Assembly (NCBI RefSeq): GCF_947179165.1
Contig: NC_077243.1
Location: 7,930,001 to 7,994,000, forward strand
DNA: 64,000 nt
Reading direction: 5' to 3'
Origin: Solanum dulcamara
Lineage: Eukaryota > Streptophyta > Magnoliopsida > Solanales > Solanaceae
Below, one piece after another: positions 45,257 to 57,490 of this stretch. A model generated the notes under the pieces. It was given only the letters and a program-made list of their open reading frames with translations. It was not told the DNA's origin and ran no database searches. The position numbers and the translations under genes are program-made. Each line of letters opens with the position of its first letter. Within the stretch, counting starts at the first letter, position 1.

Positions 45257-45900
45257 GGATTTTCATAGCCTTTGTCTTTCACCTTGCGTACATTTAGCAT
45301 ATACAATTGATACCATTACTTCTGTGCCCAACCCTTGATTCTGAAGTTTGAGTGTTAGCATCTGCTCTTCATCTCCTTCTATAGAGTATTTCAGTGCTTC
45401 ATCAATGAATGCTCAAATTTTGCTATTCACATTTTTCGCTGCATGTTTCATCCCTAGCTTCTTTCTGAAAACATCTAGTTCTTTCTTCTCCTCAAACTGT
45501 TCTGAAAGGCCCACAAAGTAAAATTGATTTTTTTTATAAAGATTAATAAGCCTAGTAAACGCTTTTTGAGTTCTCATTAATATTTAGTATTTTTTATAAT
45601 CGTTCTCTTAGACCTTGAAGAAGCTTGTGCCGCATTGAGTTCTCCTCCCCCTTGCTTTTTTGATTTGATGTGTAATCCTTTTAACCTACTTATTTGTTTA
45701 GGGGATAAATTCCGTTCTATAACTACCTTCTCTATGTTTTGTGTCGTATCTTCTTTTTCATTATTCAACCCTATTGATTCAATACGTCCTCTTGATTCAA
45801 TGGTCCTGCTCCTAAATGAACTCATAAAACTTGCAAGTACTTATCCTCAAAACAAAACAGTGTGTGCATGTTGATTTTGTCAGTGTTATTTCTATAGACT

Positions 45901-46783
45901 GCAATACCCTTCCAAAAAATCATAAAAGACCAATAATTAATCTGCCCCATGTGAAATACAATACAGCATTCCATCATTGGATTTTGGAAAAAAAAAAAGA
46001 AAAAAAAAGCTTAAGCCGACCTACATAAATAATAATAAAAACTATAATACCCTTTTAATTAATATAAAACCGTCCTCCCAAAGCAAAAAAATCTAAATAG
46101 AGTATATATAGTAAGAATAAATATAATTGCAAGAAATATATAAATTTTGACCACATAGAATAGGACACGTTCACGTAGTTGCACACGTTATTAAGAAACG
46201 TTACTTAACCAAATCCTACACGAAACCCATTTAAGTAAGAAGGTCAAAATAGGAAATTAACCAAAATATCCCAAAAAACCCCTTAAACCGCCAACTCACA
46301 CGCCTTCCCACGCAAGTAAACAAAAGAAAGAAGAAATCCGCCGGCTCATGAAAACTGAGTGCTATATACATAAAAAGAAAGAAACCAACTTCACCGCCCC
46401 CTTGAAAGCAAGTAATAAACTTGTGGCGGTGTTTTTCCGTTGGCTATTAATTCTCCGTTTATTTCATTCTTTTCACCAAAGTTACCAAACTTACAAATCC
46501 CACTTCTTCATTGATTTGGTTATATATAATTCTCCAGTTCTTTTGGGATAGATAGAATTCACAATTATTGAGATTCCACAATGTGCTTTTTGTTCTTCTA
46601 AGCAAGTATTGATTCTTTTCTGATATTTTTTTTTTCATTGTGAATATTCTCTTCTTCTTCTCTACTTTACATTCTGTTCTTTTCTTAGCTACCTTCAATT
46701 CGTAATCAATAAGAATCAAATTCTCTACGGAAATTGATAGAAAGATTCGAATAGATTTAATTACTCGTTCGAATTATTCTGCA
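45901..46783 (+). promoter_or_regulatory. Promoter and 5' leader of the SRO gene
   Basis: Four ACGT cores occur within 35 bases (46167-46170, 46173-46176, 46185-46188, 46198-46201), several as CACGT. A TATA box, CTATATACATAAA, lies near 46362-46373. The 5' leader of about 380 bases contains short upstream frames. ACGT clusters are bZIP/ABA- or stress-type sites; that fits an SRO gene but is inference. Confidence 0.55.
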
Positions 46784-48628
46784 ATGGAGAACTTTGTGAA
46801 GCCTCAGTTCTTCTCCTTTATGCGTGAGGAAGCAGCAGTTCAACAATACCCTACGCATCACAACATTATGGCTCATTCCAGATTTGAAAACCGATTTGCG
46901 GAATATACAAGCTCAAGCACCGATGACGTGCAAGATCCAGAAGTTTCCGATTCGGAGAGTTCGGTTGTTGGCTCTGTACATGAGGAGAAAAGTTCTGGTT
47001 TGATGAAAATTGATGAAGGCGATAAGATACATGGAATTGTCACCAGCAAGTTTTTATCGGGATTGGGTTGTTTTGGATCATCAACGCAAATTACGGCAAT
47101 TCACAAGGAAACTTGCTCTAGTTTCACCAAGCAAGCGAAGCTTCAATCGTTCCTTATTTTCTCTAAAGCTGTGGAGAAAAAGTGCGGAGGAAATGCTAAT
47201 GTGAAGTATGCTTGGTTTGGAGCTTCGAAAGATGAGATTAACAACATATTCTCACATGGTTTTTCTTATCCTTCAAACAATGGAGCTTATTCTCAAGCCA
47301 TATGCCTTACTCCGGATGATAATCCACTCGATTGGTACTTAATTTACTCTAATCTTTAATTATTTTGTTCTCTATGATGTTGAATTCTTCTGTATTTTCT
47401 TCTAGCTGCTCTGAGCATAGGGTCTTTCATAAACAACCTTTCTAACTCCTCGAGCTAAGGGAAAGGTCTACATACCCTCCCCACACCTAGCTTTTGGGAG
47501 TACACTGGGTTTGTTGTTGGTGTTGAATTATGAATATTTTCCATTCTAACTGATTCATGAATTTTTTGCAGTCTGCAAACTGCTGTTCCTGATAAAAATG
47601 GGTTAATGCATCTATTGCTTTGTCGTGTGATACTGGGGAAAAGTGAAGTAGTTCATCCTGGATCAGGACAGTGCCATCCGAGTTCTGAGGAATATGATAC
47701 AGGGGTTGATAATTTATCTTCTCCTAGAAAGTATATTGTGTGGAGTACTCACATGAACAGTTACGTTTTCCCAGAATTTATGGTCAGTTTCAGAGTCACC
47801 TCACATGCCAAAGGTGAGCACTTGCGCAGTGCAGAGAATTGGGATGTTTAAGAGGATTGTGGCAGATTGTTAATTCTTGCTCTTAATTTTTGCAGAGACT
47901 CAAAGGAATGCAGTTCATGTTCAGAATCCAAAATCACCTTGGATTACATTTCCTGCACTGATTTCTGCTCTATCGAAATTCTTGCCGCCTCAGACTGTCA
48001 ATTTGATTACGAAATATCATAGTGATCATAAGGTATGCGCTTGAAGTTCTTTGAACACAACTATTTCACTGTATCTAATTTTTTTTTTGAAAGTACAACT
48101 GTTCATATCTAGTTCTGTTTACAGGGGAGGAAAATCACAAGGCGAGACTTGATTCAACAAGTGAGGAAATTAGCAGGAGACGAGTTGTTAACTGCAATCA
48201 TCAAGTCCTGCAAGAATAAGGTATGAACCTGCTACTTCCAAGAATTTTTTTGTTCGAAAAAAATGTGGATATCACAAGGGGTAAATTATTTTTACATATA
48301 AATAGTTGATATTGAAATCCAGCTTCTTCCTATTTTGAATCTCCTTAGCGAAAAAATTGGTTCTGCCTATCTCTCTTTAAATTCATAGAGAAGCAAGTTA
48401 AAAAGAACTCCAATTTTAGTTGATTCATGCCTTAATTTTTCGTTCCATTATCAAGTGTGTGAAACAGAACCCTTATTATTTCACAAATCCTTATGATGGT
48501 TAACTGACTTGTTTGTCCTTGGGTTTTGGCAGCAAAGCAAAGGATCAACTGGAAACTCATCCAGCACAAGCTCAATTAACTCTAAACAACGAGATGGAAG
48601 ATGCTGTGCTTGCCAGAAGAGTTGTTGA
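46784..48628 (+). CDS. SRO-family protein (PARP-like plus RST domain), 5 exons, 373 aa
   Basis: A member of the plant SIMILAR TO RCD-ONE family, which regulates stress responses by binding transcription factors. Exons: 46784-47334, 47572-47813, 47896-48032, 48125-48220, 48533-48628; phases add to 374 codons with the stop. The PARP-like domain covers roughly residues 75-260 (VKYAWFGASKDEINNIFSHGFSYP, GAYSQAICLTPDDNP, LLLCRVILGKSEVV, YIVWSTHMNSYVFPEFMVSF). The RST domain is at about 285-345 (WITFPALISALSKFLPPQTV, ITRRDLIQQVRKLAGDELL). The WWE domain found in RCD1 and SRO1 is absent, so this is the short SRO2-SRO5 type, probably nuclear. The classic PARP catalytic triad is not evident, so enzymatic activity is doubtful, as for plant SROs in general. 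The C-terminus is serine-rich and ends CCACQKSC. Confidence 0.92.
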
Positions 48629-49749
48629 ATAATTTTGTTGACGAATATATGGACATAAGCAGAGAGAATGAAACGTTACAAGAAGATTGACATCCACTAA
48701 CCAAGCCAAATGTGACACAAGGAGGGACTAGCCTGCTGCTGTTGATTCATGGGATGAAAATGATAGTATCTTCTAACAAATTAGTCTTTGAAGTTAAGCT
48801 CAATTCCCCTCGAACCTGTGTATCTTTTCACACGCTGTTTTTTTGCTTTGTAACGCCAAAGTTGTCTTAAGAGTAAAGAGTGTATCCCAATGTAATAGAC
48901 AGTTGTAATAGTTCCCCTGATCAATCCTTGTTGATGGATTTAAACAACAAATTGCTATCCAATTATGTTAGAATATCCATTTTGTTAATACCCTTATTAC
49001 CCTTTAGCTGCCATGATGTGAGCTCATATTATGTTATACTTGTCCCGGAAGAAAACATGAGCAGCTTATGCTTTAGTATTCAAATACTTCCTAGGATTTT
49101 ATTTAAGCTGACCTTTTTTTATTCCAGTTAGTATTTATGATTTTTTCCGTGTACTGGTGAGGATTCAATATCTGACCCACTAAAGTTTATATTGCCAAAA
49201 ATATTGTTCATCGAAAGTGGGCGGTGGTTTGGTATTTTTGGCAGCACCATAGGGGAGGGATTAGCCTTTGAGACTTATTCAAACCTACCAACATGGCTCC
49301 TCTGACTTGCTTTCATCAGACCATCAAAGATCTGACATTGAGTACTAGGACGATTACACACGACTATGTCAAACTCTCACTATTGTCCAAAAGCCATGTC
49401 AAGTCGACTAATACAAGCCTCGATTTCTCAGTAGTTGATGCTTAAAAGTTGTGGCCAAAATCACAAACAACTAAGTTCGACTGAGTGAGAAAAAAAAACA
49501 TCCTAAGTAAAATGTACTGAAAAAAACACCTAAGTAATATCGCAAAGTTCATGTCACTTCGGCACCTTTAACTTTGTCGATTAAAATCTTTAGATATTTA
49601 TTATAATTTGTATTCTTAGACTGCAGTGAAAATATCTCGATCGATTTCAACTTACGTTTATACCTTTTTTTTCTTGTTTTTAATTCCTTTAATATTTTTA
49701 TTCTTTTCCTGTAAATTCTTCTTTTTAAAATCAACAATTGGTATCTAGA
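48629..49749. other. SRO 3' UTR and AT-rich spacer
   Basis: Starts with the SRO 3' UTR (about 300 bases). The rest is unassigned; at 49549-49737 a lysine-rich minus-strand frame has no recognisable match. No gene seen. Confidence 0.5.
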
Positions 49750-50650
49750 ACTATTTTTCTTGAGGAACCTGTGAATGAAGAAATGGATTCTAAAAACAGT
49801 ATTTTACGAATGACATGTCTGTTTTTTATGGTGAAAATTATCAATTATGAGCTGTAAGATGGAACTTACTTGGAGGCTCTTAATCTTTGGGAAGTTGTGG
49901 AAGAGGACTATGAAATTAATCCGCTGCCCAATAATCTCACCATAGCTCAAATCAAGAGTCACAAGGAAAGGAAAACCACGAATTCTAAGGCAAAAACAAC
50001 TTTGTTTGCTTCTATTTCAACAACTATTTTCATAAGAATTATGTCTCTCACATCACCAAAAGAAATTTGGGATTATCTGAAGATAGAGTATGTTGGAGAT
50101 CAAAGATTTCAAGGAATGCAAGTATTGAATTTAATAAGGGAGTTCGAGTTGCAAAGAATGAAAGATTTCGAGACAGTTAATGAATATTCGAACATATTGC
50201 TTGGCATAGTTAACAAGGTAAGATTACTGGGCACAAAATTTAAAGATTTAAGAATTGTAGAAAAAATTTTAGAGTTCCGGAAAAATATAAAGCATGTATA
50301 ACTATCTTAAAAAATACACAAGATCTGTTCAAGATTACCTTGGCAGAGTTGTTAAATTCTTTTCAAGCACATGAGCAAAGAAGACTTGTGAGGCAAGATG
50401 GTATGGTTGAAGGAGCCTTAGCAACTAGCCATAAAACTCAAAACAGGGATAAAAAGTTAAAAAGTTATCCACCTTGTGAGCACTTTGAAAAAATAGGTCA
50501 TCCACCATATAGATGTTGAAAAAGGCTAGACGCGAAGTATTCAGCTTGGCCATGAAGCAGTGATTTGCAAAAATATATTTGAGAACCGTAATTCAAGATG
50601 CAAACGAAGCAAGAAGACATGTCAAAAAGATTTAGTGCTCAAGGATTGCA
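49750..50650 (+). pseudogene. Copia gag remnant
   Basis: The frame at 49870-50301 shows LWEVVEEDYEINPLPNN, TTLFASISTTIFIRI, KEIWDYLKIEYVGDQR and LIREFELQRMKDFETVNEY, typical of Ty1/copia gag proteins of the UBN2 type. After the stop, the downstream DNA still encodes a decayed zinc knuckle (CEHFEKIGHPPYRC near 50475-50520). No LTRs or pol were found. Confidence 0.85.
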
Positions 50651-50889
50651 TTCAAAGACGAGGTGAATTTAAATCTTTTTGACAATATCAGCACCAAGTA
50701 AAATGTACTGCAGGATTTACAAAACAAAACAAAAAAAGGCCACTTATCAGCAGCTATACAGGGACCTAGCAAAATAATTGAGTATAGGTGGTCTGGAACT
50801 GTTTTACTTCATTAAACAAGTCATGAAGGGGTTGAGATTTCCTGATCGATAAGTTCATTTAATGGATAATATCTAATGTGTGTTAGGAC

Positions 50890-51450
50890 AATGAACTACT
50901 CTATAATAATAAATGACGAACCAACTGAGCCATTTGTTGCTATTAGAGTGCTTAGCCATAGAGATCATTGTCTCCATTCTCATTTGCTATTGCAATTGAA
51001 TATCTAAGTTTGAATCTTAATGAAAAACTTGCTAAAGTAAATAGGGTATAAATTTCATCAAAGATGTGCCAAATTGAGGATCACTCCCATTAATTAGTTT
51101 TGCTGATGCTCTCCTATACTTTGATGGAGTGAGTAGTACCAACACTTGTCTCATTAGCTATAAGAAAGAAAAGTTTACCCTTGTTTAATCGAAATCCTCA
51201 TAAATTATGGCAAGATTATAATCATTGACTGCTAATTAAGAAGCTATTTTAATTATGTGGGAGGGTGCAATTGTTATGTTTGGAATTCAAGCATATACTA
51301 AAGGGCTGATTAAGCTTGCCTTTTCTAGTCTTCCTAAAATCCGATTATTATTCACAATCATCGTTCTAACATCAAGAACGTATAAGGTAACGTTGGAATT
51401 CTGACTTCACCTCAGAGCTGTAGATAGTATCCTGATAAAAATGGGATAAG
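50890..51450 (+). pseudogene. L1 LINE reverse transcriptase remnant
   Basis: Switching frames gives NDEPTEPFVAIRV, SPFSFAIAIEYLSLNLNE, KVNRV...HQRCAKLRITPIN and FADALLYFDGVSSTN. The last is a changed form of the FADD active site. Stops and shifts are frequent. It lies just downstream of the copia remnant. Confidence 0.7.
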
Positions 51451-52200
51451 ACATATAGGAATTGTGCTCTAGAGGAGTTGGTAGAGTTTCTGGTGTGGAT
51501 GAATACAATGCAATATTTTACAAGAAGGCACGACACATAGTTAAAGATGAAATAAATGTGGAGCAGAGGGAGTACATTTTTCAGCGTCTAGAATTATTTT
51601 TTTAAGAAAAAGGTCTAAATACACAAGTTTGACAATTAAAATTTGAAGAACTATTGTTTCTTATACCAGAGAAATCAGTTGTTTTCAACTATTGCTACTG
51701 ACTCCAGGAAATTATTCACAAATGTGCTTAAGCGAGCTTACATAGAGAAGTCAGAAGTGGTAAAATCAACCCAAGTTCGTCCAATCCACTCAACTTGTTC
51801 GATATTTGTACGGGTTAGGTCATGACCCGTTTATTGAGTTGACCCAACGAATTGAACCAATGATGTTTTAAGAAACATATTAAAAATTAATGAGATAAGT
51901 ATCAAAAACACATCTAAATTATTCATTTTTTTTGAGTTTTATACCTAAACTATTGGAAATATAAGTTTCATACCAAAACTATCACTTATTAGTTTTAGAA
52001 ACACATCTCACCTCAGTGGTGTGTGCAATAAACTCTCTCTACTCTTTCTATTTTTTGAAAAAACCTTGCCATGAATAAAATATTCCACCTTAGAAAAAAT
52101 TAAATAAACTATTAATTAATATTAATTAAAAGTTAAAGACTAAAGTATTTCTATCCCCCCAAAAGAAATTACTTTAAAAAAAGAAAAATAAAATTTAAAA
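51451..52200. other. AT-rich spacer
   Basis: No gene. A stretch at 51890-52020 (TTTAGAAACACATCTCACC region) looks like a dispersed non-coding repeat. Otherwise unassigned. Confidence 0.35.
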
Positions 52201-52229
52201 TATTTTGTTACCGCACTCCTCCTCCTCCC

Positions 52230-52735
52230 TCCTCCCCCACAATTCCGTCCTTTTATTTCTTAAATTTTTTTAAATTTCTCTTATAAAATATTTTAAAAAA
52301 ATTCATACTTCACCCTTCCCCCACTCCTTTCTAAAAATGTTATAATTTTTATTTTTTAAAAAATAAAATTATACCACCCCATCTAACCCTCCGCTCTTTT
52401 TATATATATTTCTTGTTTTGTGTTAGATATGTGCATATATTTTTTGGAAAATATTTTTTCGTACTTGTGTACTGAATATAACAGAAATAAAAATTTTATT
52501 TTAAGAAAAGTCTTGTAGAAAGTAAAAATACTTTTCTAACACAAAACGAGAAAAAAAATTGAAAGCAGAGGGTTAGGTGGGGCGGGGTGAATTTTTTTTC
52601 GTAAAATAATAAAAATATCTAAATTATTATTTGAGGGGGGGGGGGGGGTTGAGATGAAGTAAGAATTTTTTAGAAACTTTTATAAAAGAATTTTAATAAA
52701 TAATAAAAAAAAATTGGGGTTGGGATTGGGCGAGG
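52230..52735. repeat. Large foldback (inverted repeat) element
   Basis: Arms of about 200 bases face each other around a ~108-base loop (52429-52536). Inner arm ends: left ...CTAACCCTCCGCTC....TTTTGTGTTAG (to 52428), right CTAACACAAAACGAG....CAGAGGGTTAG (from 52537). Outer parts pair CT/C-rich DNA on the left with GA/G-rich DNA on the right, including a run of 14 G (52635-52648). No coding content. Probably a non-autonomous transposon. Confidence 0.8.
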
Positions 52736-55700
52736 GGATATGGTGAGAGAAAGTGGTGGATTAAACTATAAGGTAGAACTTATGATCAATGGAACATGTT
52801 ATTGTCTTAAAATGTCCTAAGTATCTGCCTTTGGGGCAAAAGTTAGAACTTATGCATGATGGATTGCATATTTAAGTTCTAACTTTACTTCTATTTAGTT
52901 GAACAGATTCATTGTCTTAAAATATTCTGAACGTCTCCTTATACACAAAAATTTAAATTTCCTATAGTAGAGACTATTTTAAAAAAATTAATCAAACAAA
53001 GCCAAAAAATCAAGACTGCCACTCATAAAGCCATTTTGATGGATTTTTCTTGGACCATTTCTGAACTTGACCCATAGAAGTTGCTAACATGGATCTGTTG
53101 GGTGCCGGTCCTAGTCTTATGGGAATAGAATCGTAAGACATCATTCCGGACCATTTAATTATGGGAATAGACCATCCTAAGGTTTCGCATATATTTTTTC
53201 TTTGAAGAGGAAGTATCATAATTAAAGTTTAATATGATAATAAAAAATAAAAATAAATTGGACACGGGAATTTTATGTGAAAACCCTTCAAACAGATAGA
53301 GGGGAAAAATACGGGGTAGAAGGATTTTACTATGATAATATGGGAGTACACTGCTTTCAAATACAAGGAGAAAACAACAATAAGCACTTCTCTCTTGTAA
53401 AAGGAATAACTCACTAAAGAAGACATTCAAAACTACAATATTTATCTTGGTGTTTAACTCTCTTTGTGTTCTTACTCTTTTGAATTGTATTTTTGTGGGA
53501 TAATCTAAATGAGGGTAAAAGGCCCTTTATTTATAGGAAACTGAAAAAGCGTAAAATACTCGTTTTCTTATCAAAAGTTGTTAAAGGAGGCAAAAACTTT
53601 TGAAACGCGTAAAATACGCGTCTTCTTCTTGGATGGTGCATGTGCAGCTCCCTTTTTGACTTTCTTGCATTCTTTCACTTGAAGATTTAATTGAGAATCA
53701 ATTAAGTCTTCACACCATCCTTTCTAACCAATTACTGTAATGTTACGTTTCTGCTAAGCCAATAGAAAATTGACACCATATAAACTTGTTACTGTTGATC
53801 GGCTTCTTAAACATATTATGAATAAATGTAGGCCTATATTGTTTATTTTTCTGTGAAAAATGTTTAAAACTTTACTTGCTTAACTTTCAATTCACTTTTA
53901 AACATAAAATGAAATGTGAACCACATGTCCTTTAAATCATTCTTCTTGTTTCATAAAAGAGTAAAACTATTCATAGCTGGAGAAAAAACAAAAGAGCAGT
54001 AACTTTTATTTACCCTCTTAAGTAATTGCGATTTTCATCTTGGAATAATTCTTCACGTGAAGATCGAGAGAGTGAGAGGGTATCCGTATGCGCATAATAC
54101 CTAAGAAAAATATTGTTCTCTAGAAACCAAATTTTACCACCTTTTTGGTTATTATGCATCTGTGTGGCTATACATGCAAAGCTTGATCGATTCTCATGGC
54201 GCCATTTCTTCGTAATAAAAAAGTTGCATATCGATGAACACCACGGCCCACAGGTGATTGTAACCTGATGAGGTTTATGATAAAACATTACACAGAGTAC
54301 TTTTTAATAAAAAAATATTATTTTTGTGATATTTTTTATTTATTATCATTTATAGCAATGCATAGTAATATTATGATAAATCTGTACTATTTATTAAAAG
54401 TGAATTATACATGTATTATAAGTGTTTTAAAAATATATTATGTTTGCTTAGTAAAAAAAATCTACACAATATATTATAAGCGTATTAAATTGTGTGATAA
54501 ATATATTATTCATGAATAAAATTTGTTTTATATGTGTTTTATAAATTATTATCGCTAATATATATTAAAAGTGTATTATAAATATATTATTAATATCCAT
54601 AGTGAAAAATATTGATGCTATTAATAATAATAAAAAATATATATATATAGCAGGTGAGTTTCCCTATTTTAACCTTGTGCCTTGTCGTGGTCCGCCAATA
54701 ACCCAATTGCCTAAAGAACTCATCAAATAGAAGAAATCTAGAATTCTGAAAATGAAAAAAGCCCAACAATATACCAACTATAGGATAATCATTAAAACAA
54801 CAACCTTCTTTTTTGATTAATAAAACAAACAAACACAGCCAACTCGCATTTATTTAAATCACATAGAAATTAAAAGAAACCACAAACAACCGCGCAGCCA
54901 ATTTCTACAAACACCGCACAAACAAAAGTATTCCCTCTTACGTGTGGACTAGTAACCACCTACACGTATAAACCTTATTTTATATTACGTATCAACCAAG
55001 CAAAGAATTATTCATAGTGTACACTCAACTATATTATTATATCTTAGGGTGATGAAAATCAAACTGTAACTGATAAGTCTATTATAAAATTGATTTATTG
55101 ATAATGAATTATCAAATAAATAATTTAAAAATGAATTAAAATTTTATAATTAATAATTTATTGGCGTGGGGGCAGATTATTAAATTTTCTTATCGAATAA
55201 ACCGTTAATTAGTTAAGAATTATCATATACATACTCTTCTTTTTTAGTCTTTAGCCAATTGACACGGGTCTTTTACTCTGATTGTATGCAATTCTATAAA
55301 AATATGAGTCACCAAATTGAAGTCAATGTATCCTTGACTTTTGTTTGGTATATCTTGTCTTCAATTAGCTCTACCCTTTCAATGTCAACTTAAGTTCTTT
55401 CTCGTTGTCTAATAGTTTACGAACTTCTTATAGATTATCCGATACACTGCTCAATAACTGTTCAATAATTGATAATCTGTTACCGAACCAACCGATATCT
55501 AATAGGTTTGCTAGCGGATTAGTAAATTTAAAAATCGATATTCAATAGGCCAAACCGTTAAGTGAAATTATCCGCCCAATCCGTCCGATACGTAGCCCTA
55601 AATTTATATCCTCGATTCATATTACTTTGCCTTCATTTTTAAAAAATATATTTATTAATAATATTTTAAATTTAATTATTATCATTACTTATATAATAAT
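52736..55700. other. Gene-free AT-rich spacer
   Basis: About 3 kb of DNA with no gene that I can support. 53160-53660 has GTGAAAACCCTTCAAACAG and GGGGAAAAATACGGG, possibly a retrotransposon scrap. 55050-55620 has several copies of CCGATAAT / AACCGTTAA-type motifs in both orientations that suggest another decayed foldback. The frames are short and unrecognised. Confidence 0.4.
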
Positions 55701-55712
55701 TTAATAATAAGC

Positions 55713-56308
55713 TGGTGTTTGGCTCCAAGTTCCCAAATATTCTCGGCAAGTAATTTTTGGGAAAAGTTTTGAATTTTTTTTATTATGTGTTTGATCATAA
55801 ATTTTTTAAAAAATATTTGACTGTTTTAAAAATATTATTTTGTATCCGTAAGTTCTAAAAATTATTATAAATATCCATAAGTTTGTGTTACCATTTTATA
55901 ATGAATCTATTCCGTTAAAAAAAATATTATAACATAAGTGATAAAAATCAACTATAACAAAATAACAATATGGGCAAAAACAATACATTAGTCGAATTAA
56001 AAATAAATTGTTCTTTTTAACTAATCTTATCACTCAAATCATTTTTTTCCGGAGAAGGTAATTACAAACCATTATTTTATAAAATCTTTCTACATTCTAC
56101 GAACAACCTCTTCCGATAATAAATGATGAGTGTTTTTATAAAATATAAAAATTTGGGATAATTTTTTAATTTTTTTCAACTTTTCAAGTTTTAGTTTTTT
56201 CTAGAATCTGGAAACTTGGCATATTTGCAAGTATATTTATATGGTCAAATAATAATTCTTATTTTTTTTTCATGTTTTTCCCGAAGTCTACGGGCCAAAC
56301 GGCACCTA
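55713..56308. mobile_element. hAT-like non-autonomous element (copy A)
   Basis: About 596 bp. Left end GGTGTTTGGCTCCAAGT and right end GGGCCAAACGGCACC are inverted to each other. A sister copy lies at 59683-60797 and shares the internal landmarks ATGTTCCGTTAAAAAAAAT-like and AATAACAATATGRGCAA. No transposase. Confidence 0.72.
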
Positions 56309-56602
56309 AGAGTAATATGAAACGGAGGAGGAAGTACATACATTATACGTTGACACATGTAAGGTCAAAAGTCAATTATTATAATTTTCCACCGATTATT
56401 TTGTATTCGACGTAAAGCTCAACAACTTATTGTACACCTTCCCTCACCTAATTATATCCCTTTCTCCTTTGTATCTTCCGTTTCGAATTTGTAGCCTTTA
56501 TAATCTCAAACCGACGCCCACACTTTCCACCTTCTATACCAAAAAAAATAAACGCTCTCTCTCTCTCTCTCAAAATTAATTCTTGTGTTTTGTGTTGGAG
56601 AA
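56309..56602 (+). promoter_or_regulatory. Promoter and leader of the DUF1645 gene
   Basis: A TTTATAAT box lies near 56497, followed by a leader with a (CT)n run (about 56553-56570). The leader is about 80-100 bases long. Confidence 0.45.
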
Positions 56603-57490
56603 ATGCAGGCGAGGAGGGAGTCATCACAGTCCCCGAGTTTCAATAGCTATTCCAATAAGAATCTGGCTGCAATTGCTGATAGAGTTGTTCAAGAGTTCAG
56701 GGCTGAAAATGGAACAGAGGAGGAATTTGTTGTTGATGATAATGGAGGTTTCAGTTGCTTTGAGAGTGGAGGAAGATTGAATGACAAGGAGGAGGAACAA
56801 GGAAATGAAGATGATGATGAATTTGAGTTTTCGTTTGTGAAAGAGTCTGAAATTTCACCGGTTGCGGCTGATGAGATCTTCTACAATGGTCAGATCCGTC
56901 CAATTTACCCGCTTTTCAATAGAGATTTGTTGTTGGATTTCATGAATGATAGCTCTAATTCGAATTCCACGTCGGAGGAGGTTTCTGCTCGACCGAAATC
57001 AATTCGGCTTCCGTTACGGAAGCTTTTCCTGGAAGAAGAGCGAGAAGCTAACTCCTCGTGCTCGTCATCGGAAATCGACGATCTGGAAGGGATTGCCGAG
57101 GACACATACTGCGTGTGGATGCCTAAACCGGAGGAAAAATCTGCCGGAGGTTGTAAAAAGAGCAGCTCCACAGGCTCCTCAAAGCGCTGGAAGTTTCGTG
57201 ACCTCCTATACCGGAGCAATAGCGACGGTAAGGACACTTTCGTTTTTTTGACTCATTCCTTCAAAAAGAAGGAGGAAAACAAAGCTGAGAAGACGACGAC
57301 GAAGATTGATAATGCATCAAAGGTTACCTTAAAATCAAAGGGAGTTCCGATGGCTGAAGGTAACCCGGCGATGCATTACGTGAAGAACGGAGGTGGCGAG
57401 AAAAGGAAAACCTACTTACCGTACAGGCAGGATCTAGTTGGATTTCTTGCTAACATGAAAGGGACGAGTCGGAATGTACAGCCATTGTGA
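56603..57490 (+). CDS. DUF1645-family protein, 295 aa, single exon
   Basis: A plant-specific family of unknown biochemical function; some members are stress-responsive. The start is the ATG at 56603 (MQARRESSQSPSF); upstream codons of the same frame have no ATG. Residues near 72-82 form an acidic run (NEDDDEFEFSFVK), which is the opening of the DUF1645 region, followed by EIFYNGQIRPIYPLFNRDLL (about 91-111), LPLRKLFLEEER (about 138-149), YCVWMP (about 171-176), SSKRWKFRDLLYRSNSDGKD (about 194-213) and, near the end, KRKTYLPYRQDLVGFLANMKG. These blocks in this order are the family's signature. Likely nuclear or cytoplasmic; no signal peptide or membrane segment. No introns, as in most family members. 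Length is normal. Confidence 0.88.
   Translation: MQARRESSQSPSFNSYSNKNLAAIADRVVQEFRAENGTEEEFVVDDNGGFSCFESGGRLNDKEEEQGNEDDDEFEFSFVKESEISPVAADEIFYNGQIRPIYPLFNRDLLLDFMNDSSNSNSTSEEVSARPKSIRLPLRKLFLEEEREANSSCSSSEIDDLEGIAEDTYCVWMPKPEEKSAGGCKKSSSTGSSKRWKFRDLLYRSNSDGKDTFVFLTHSFKKKEENKAEKTTTKIDNASKVTLKSKGVPMAEGNPAMHYVKNGGGEKRKTYLPYRQDLVGFLANMKGTSRNVQPL

Larger units (their letters stand above)
41290..45900 (-). mobile_element. Decayed L1-type LINE
   Basis: The minus strand carries, from 5' to 3', an endonuclease region (about 44680-45560), reverse transcriptase (about 43180-44320), a zinc-binding/connection region (about 42300-42780) and an RNase H domain (41637-42000). This is the order of plant L1 ORF2 with a C-terminal RNase H. 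Nine or more frames are needed to follow it, so it has many stops and shifts. A poly(T) run near 41298-41307 (plus strand) would be the poly(A) tail. It begins about 540 bases after the helicase stop codon. The region 45577-45825 (minus) is probably the upstream part of the same element. Confidence 0.9.

Noticed and set aside
56583..56602. Extended N-terminus for the DUF1645 protein
   Set aside because: The upstream codons begin with TTG or GTG; the first ATG is at 56603 in a normal leader.
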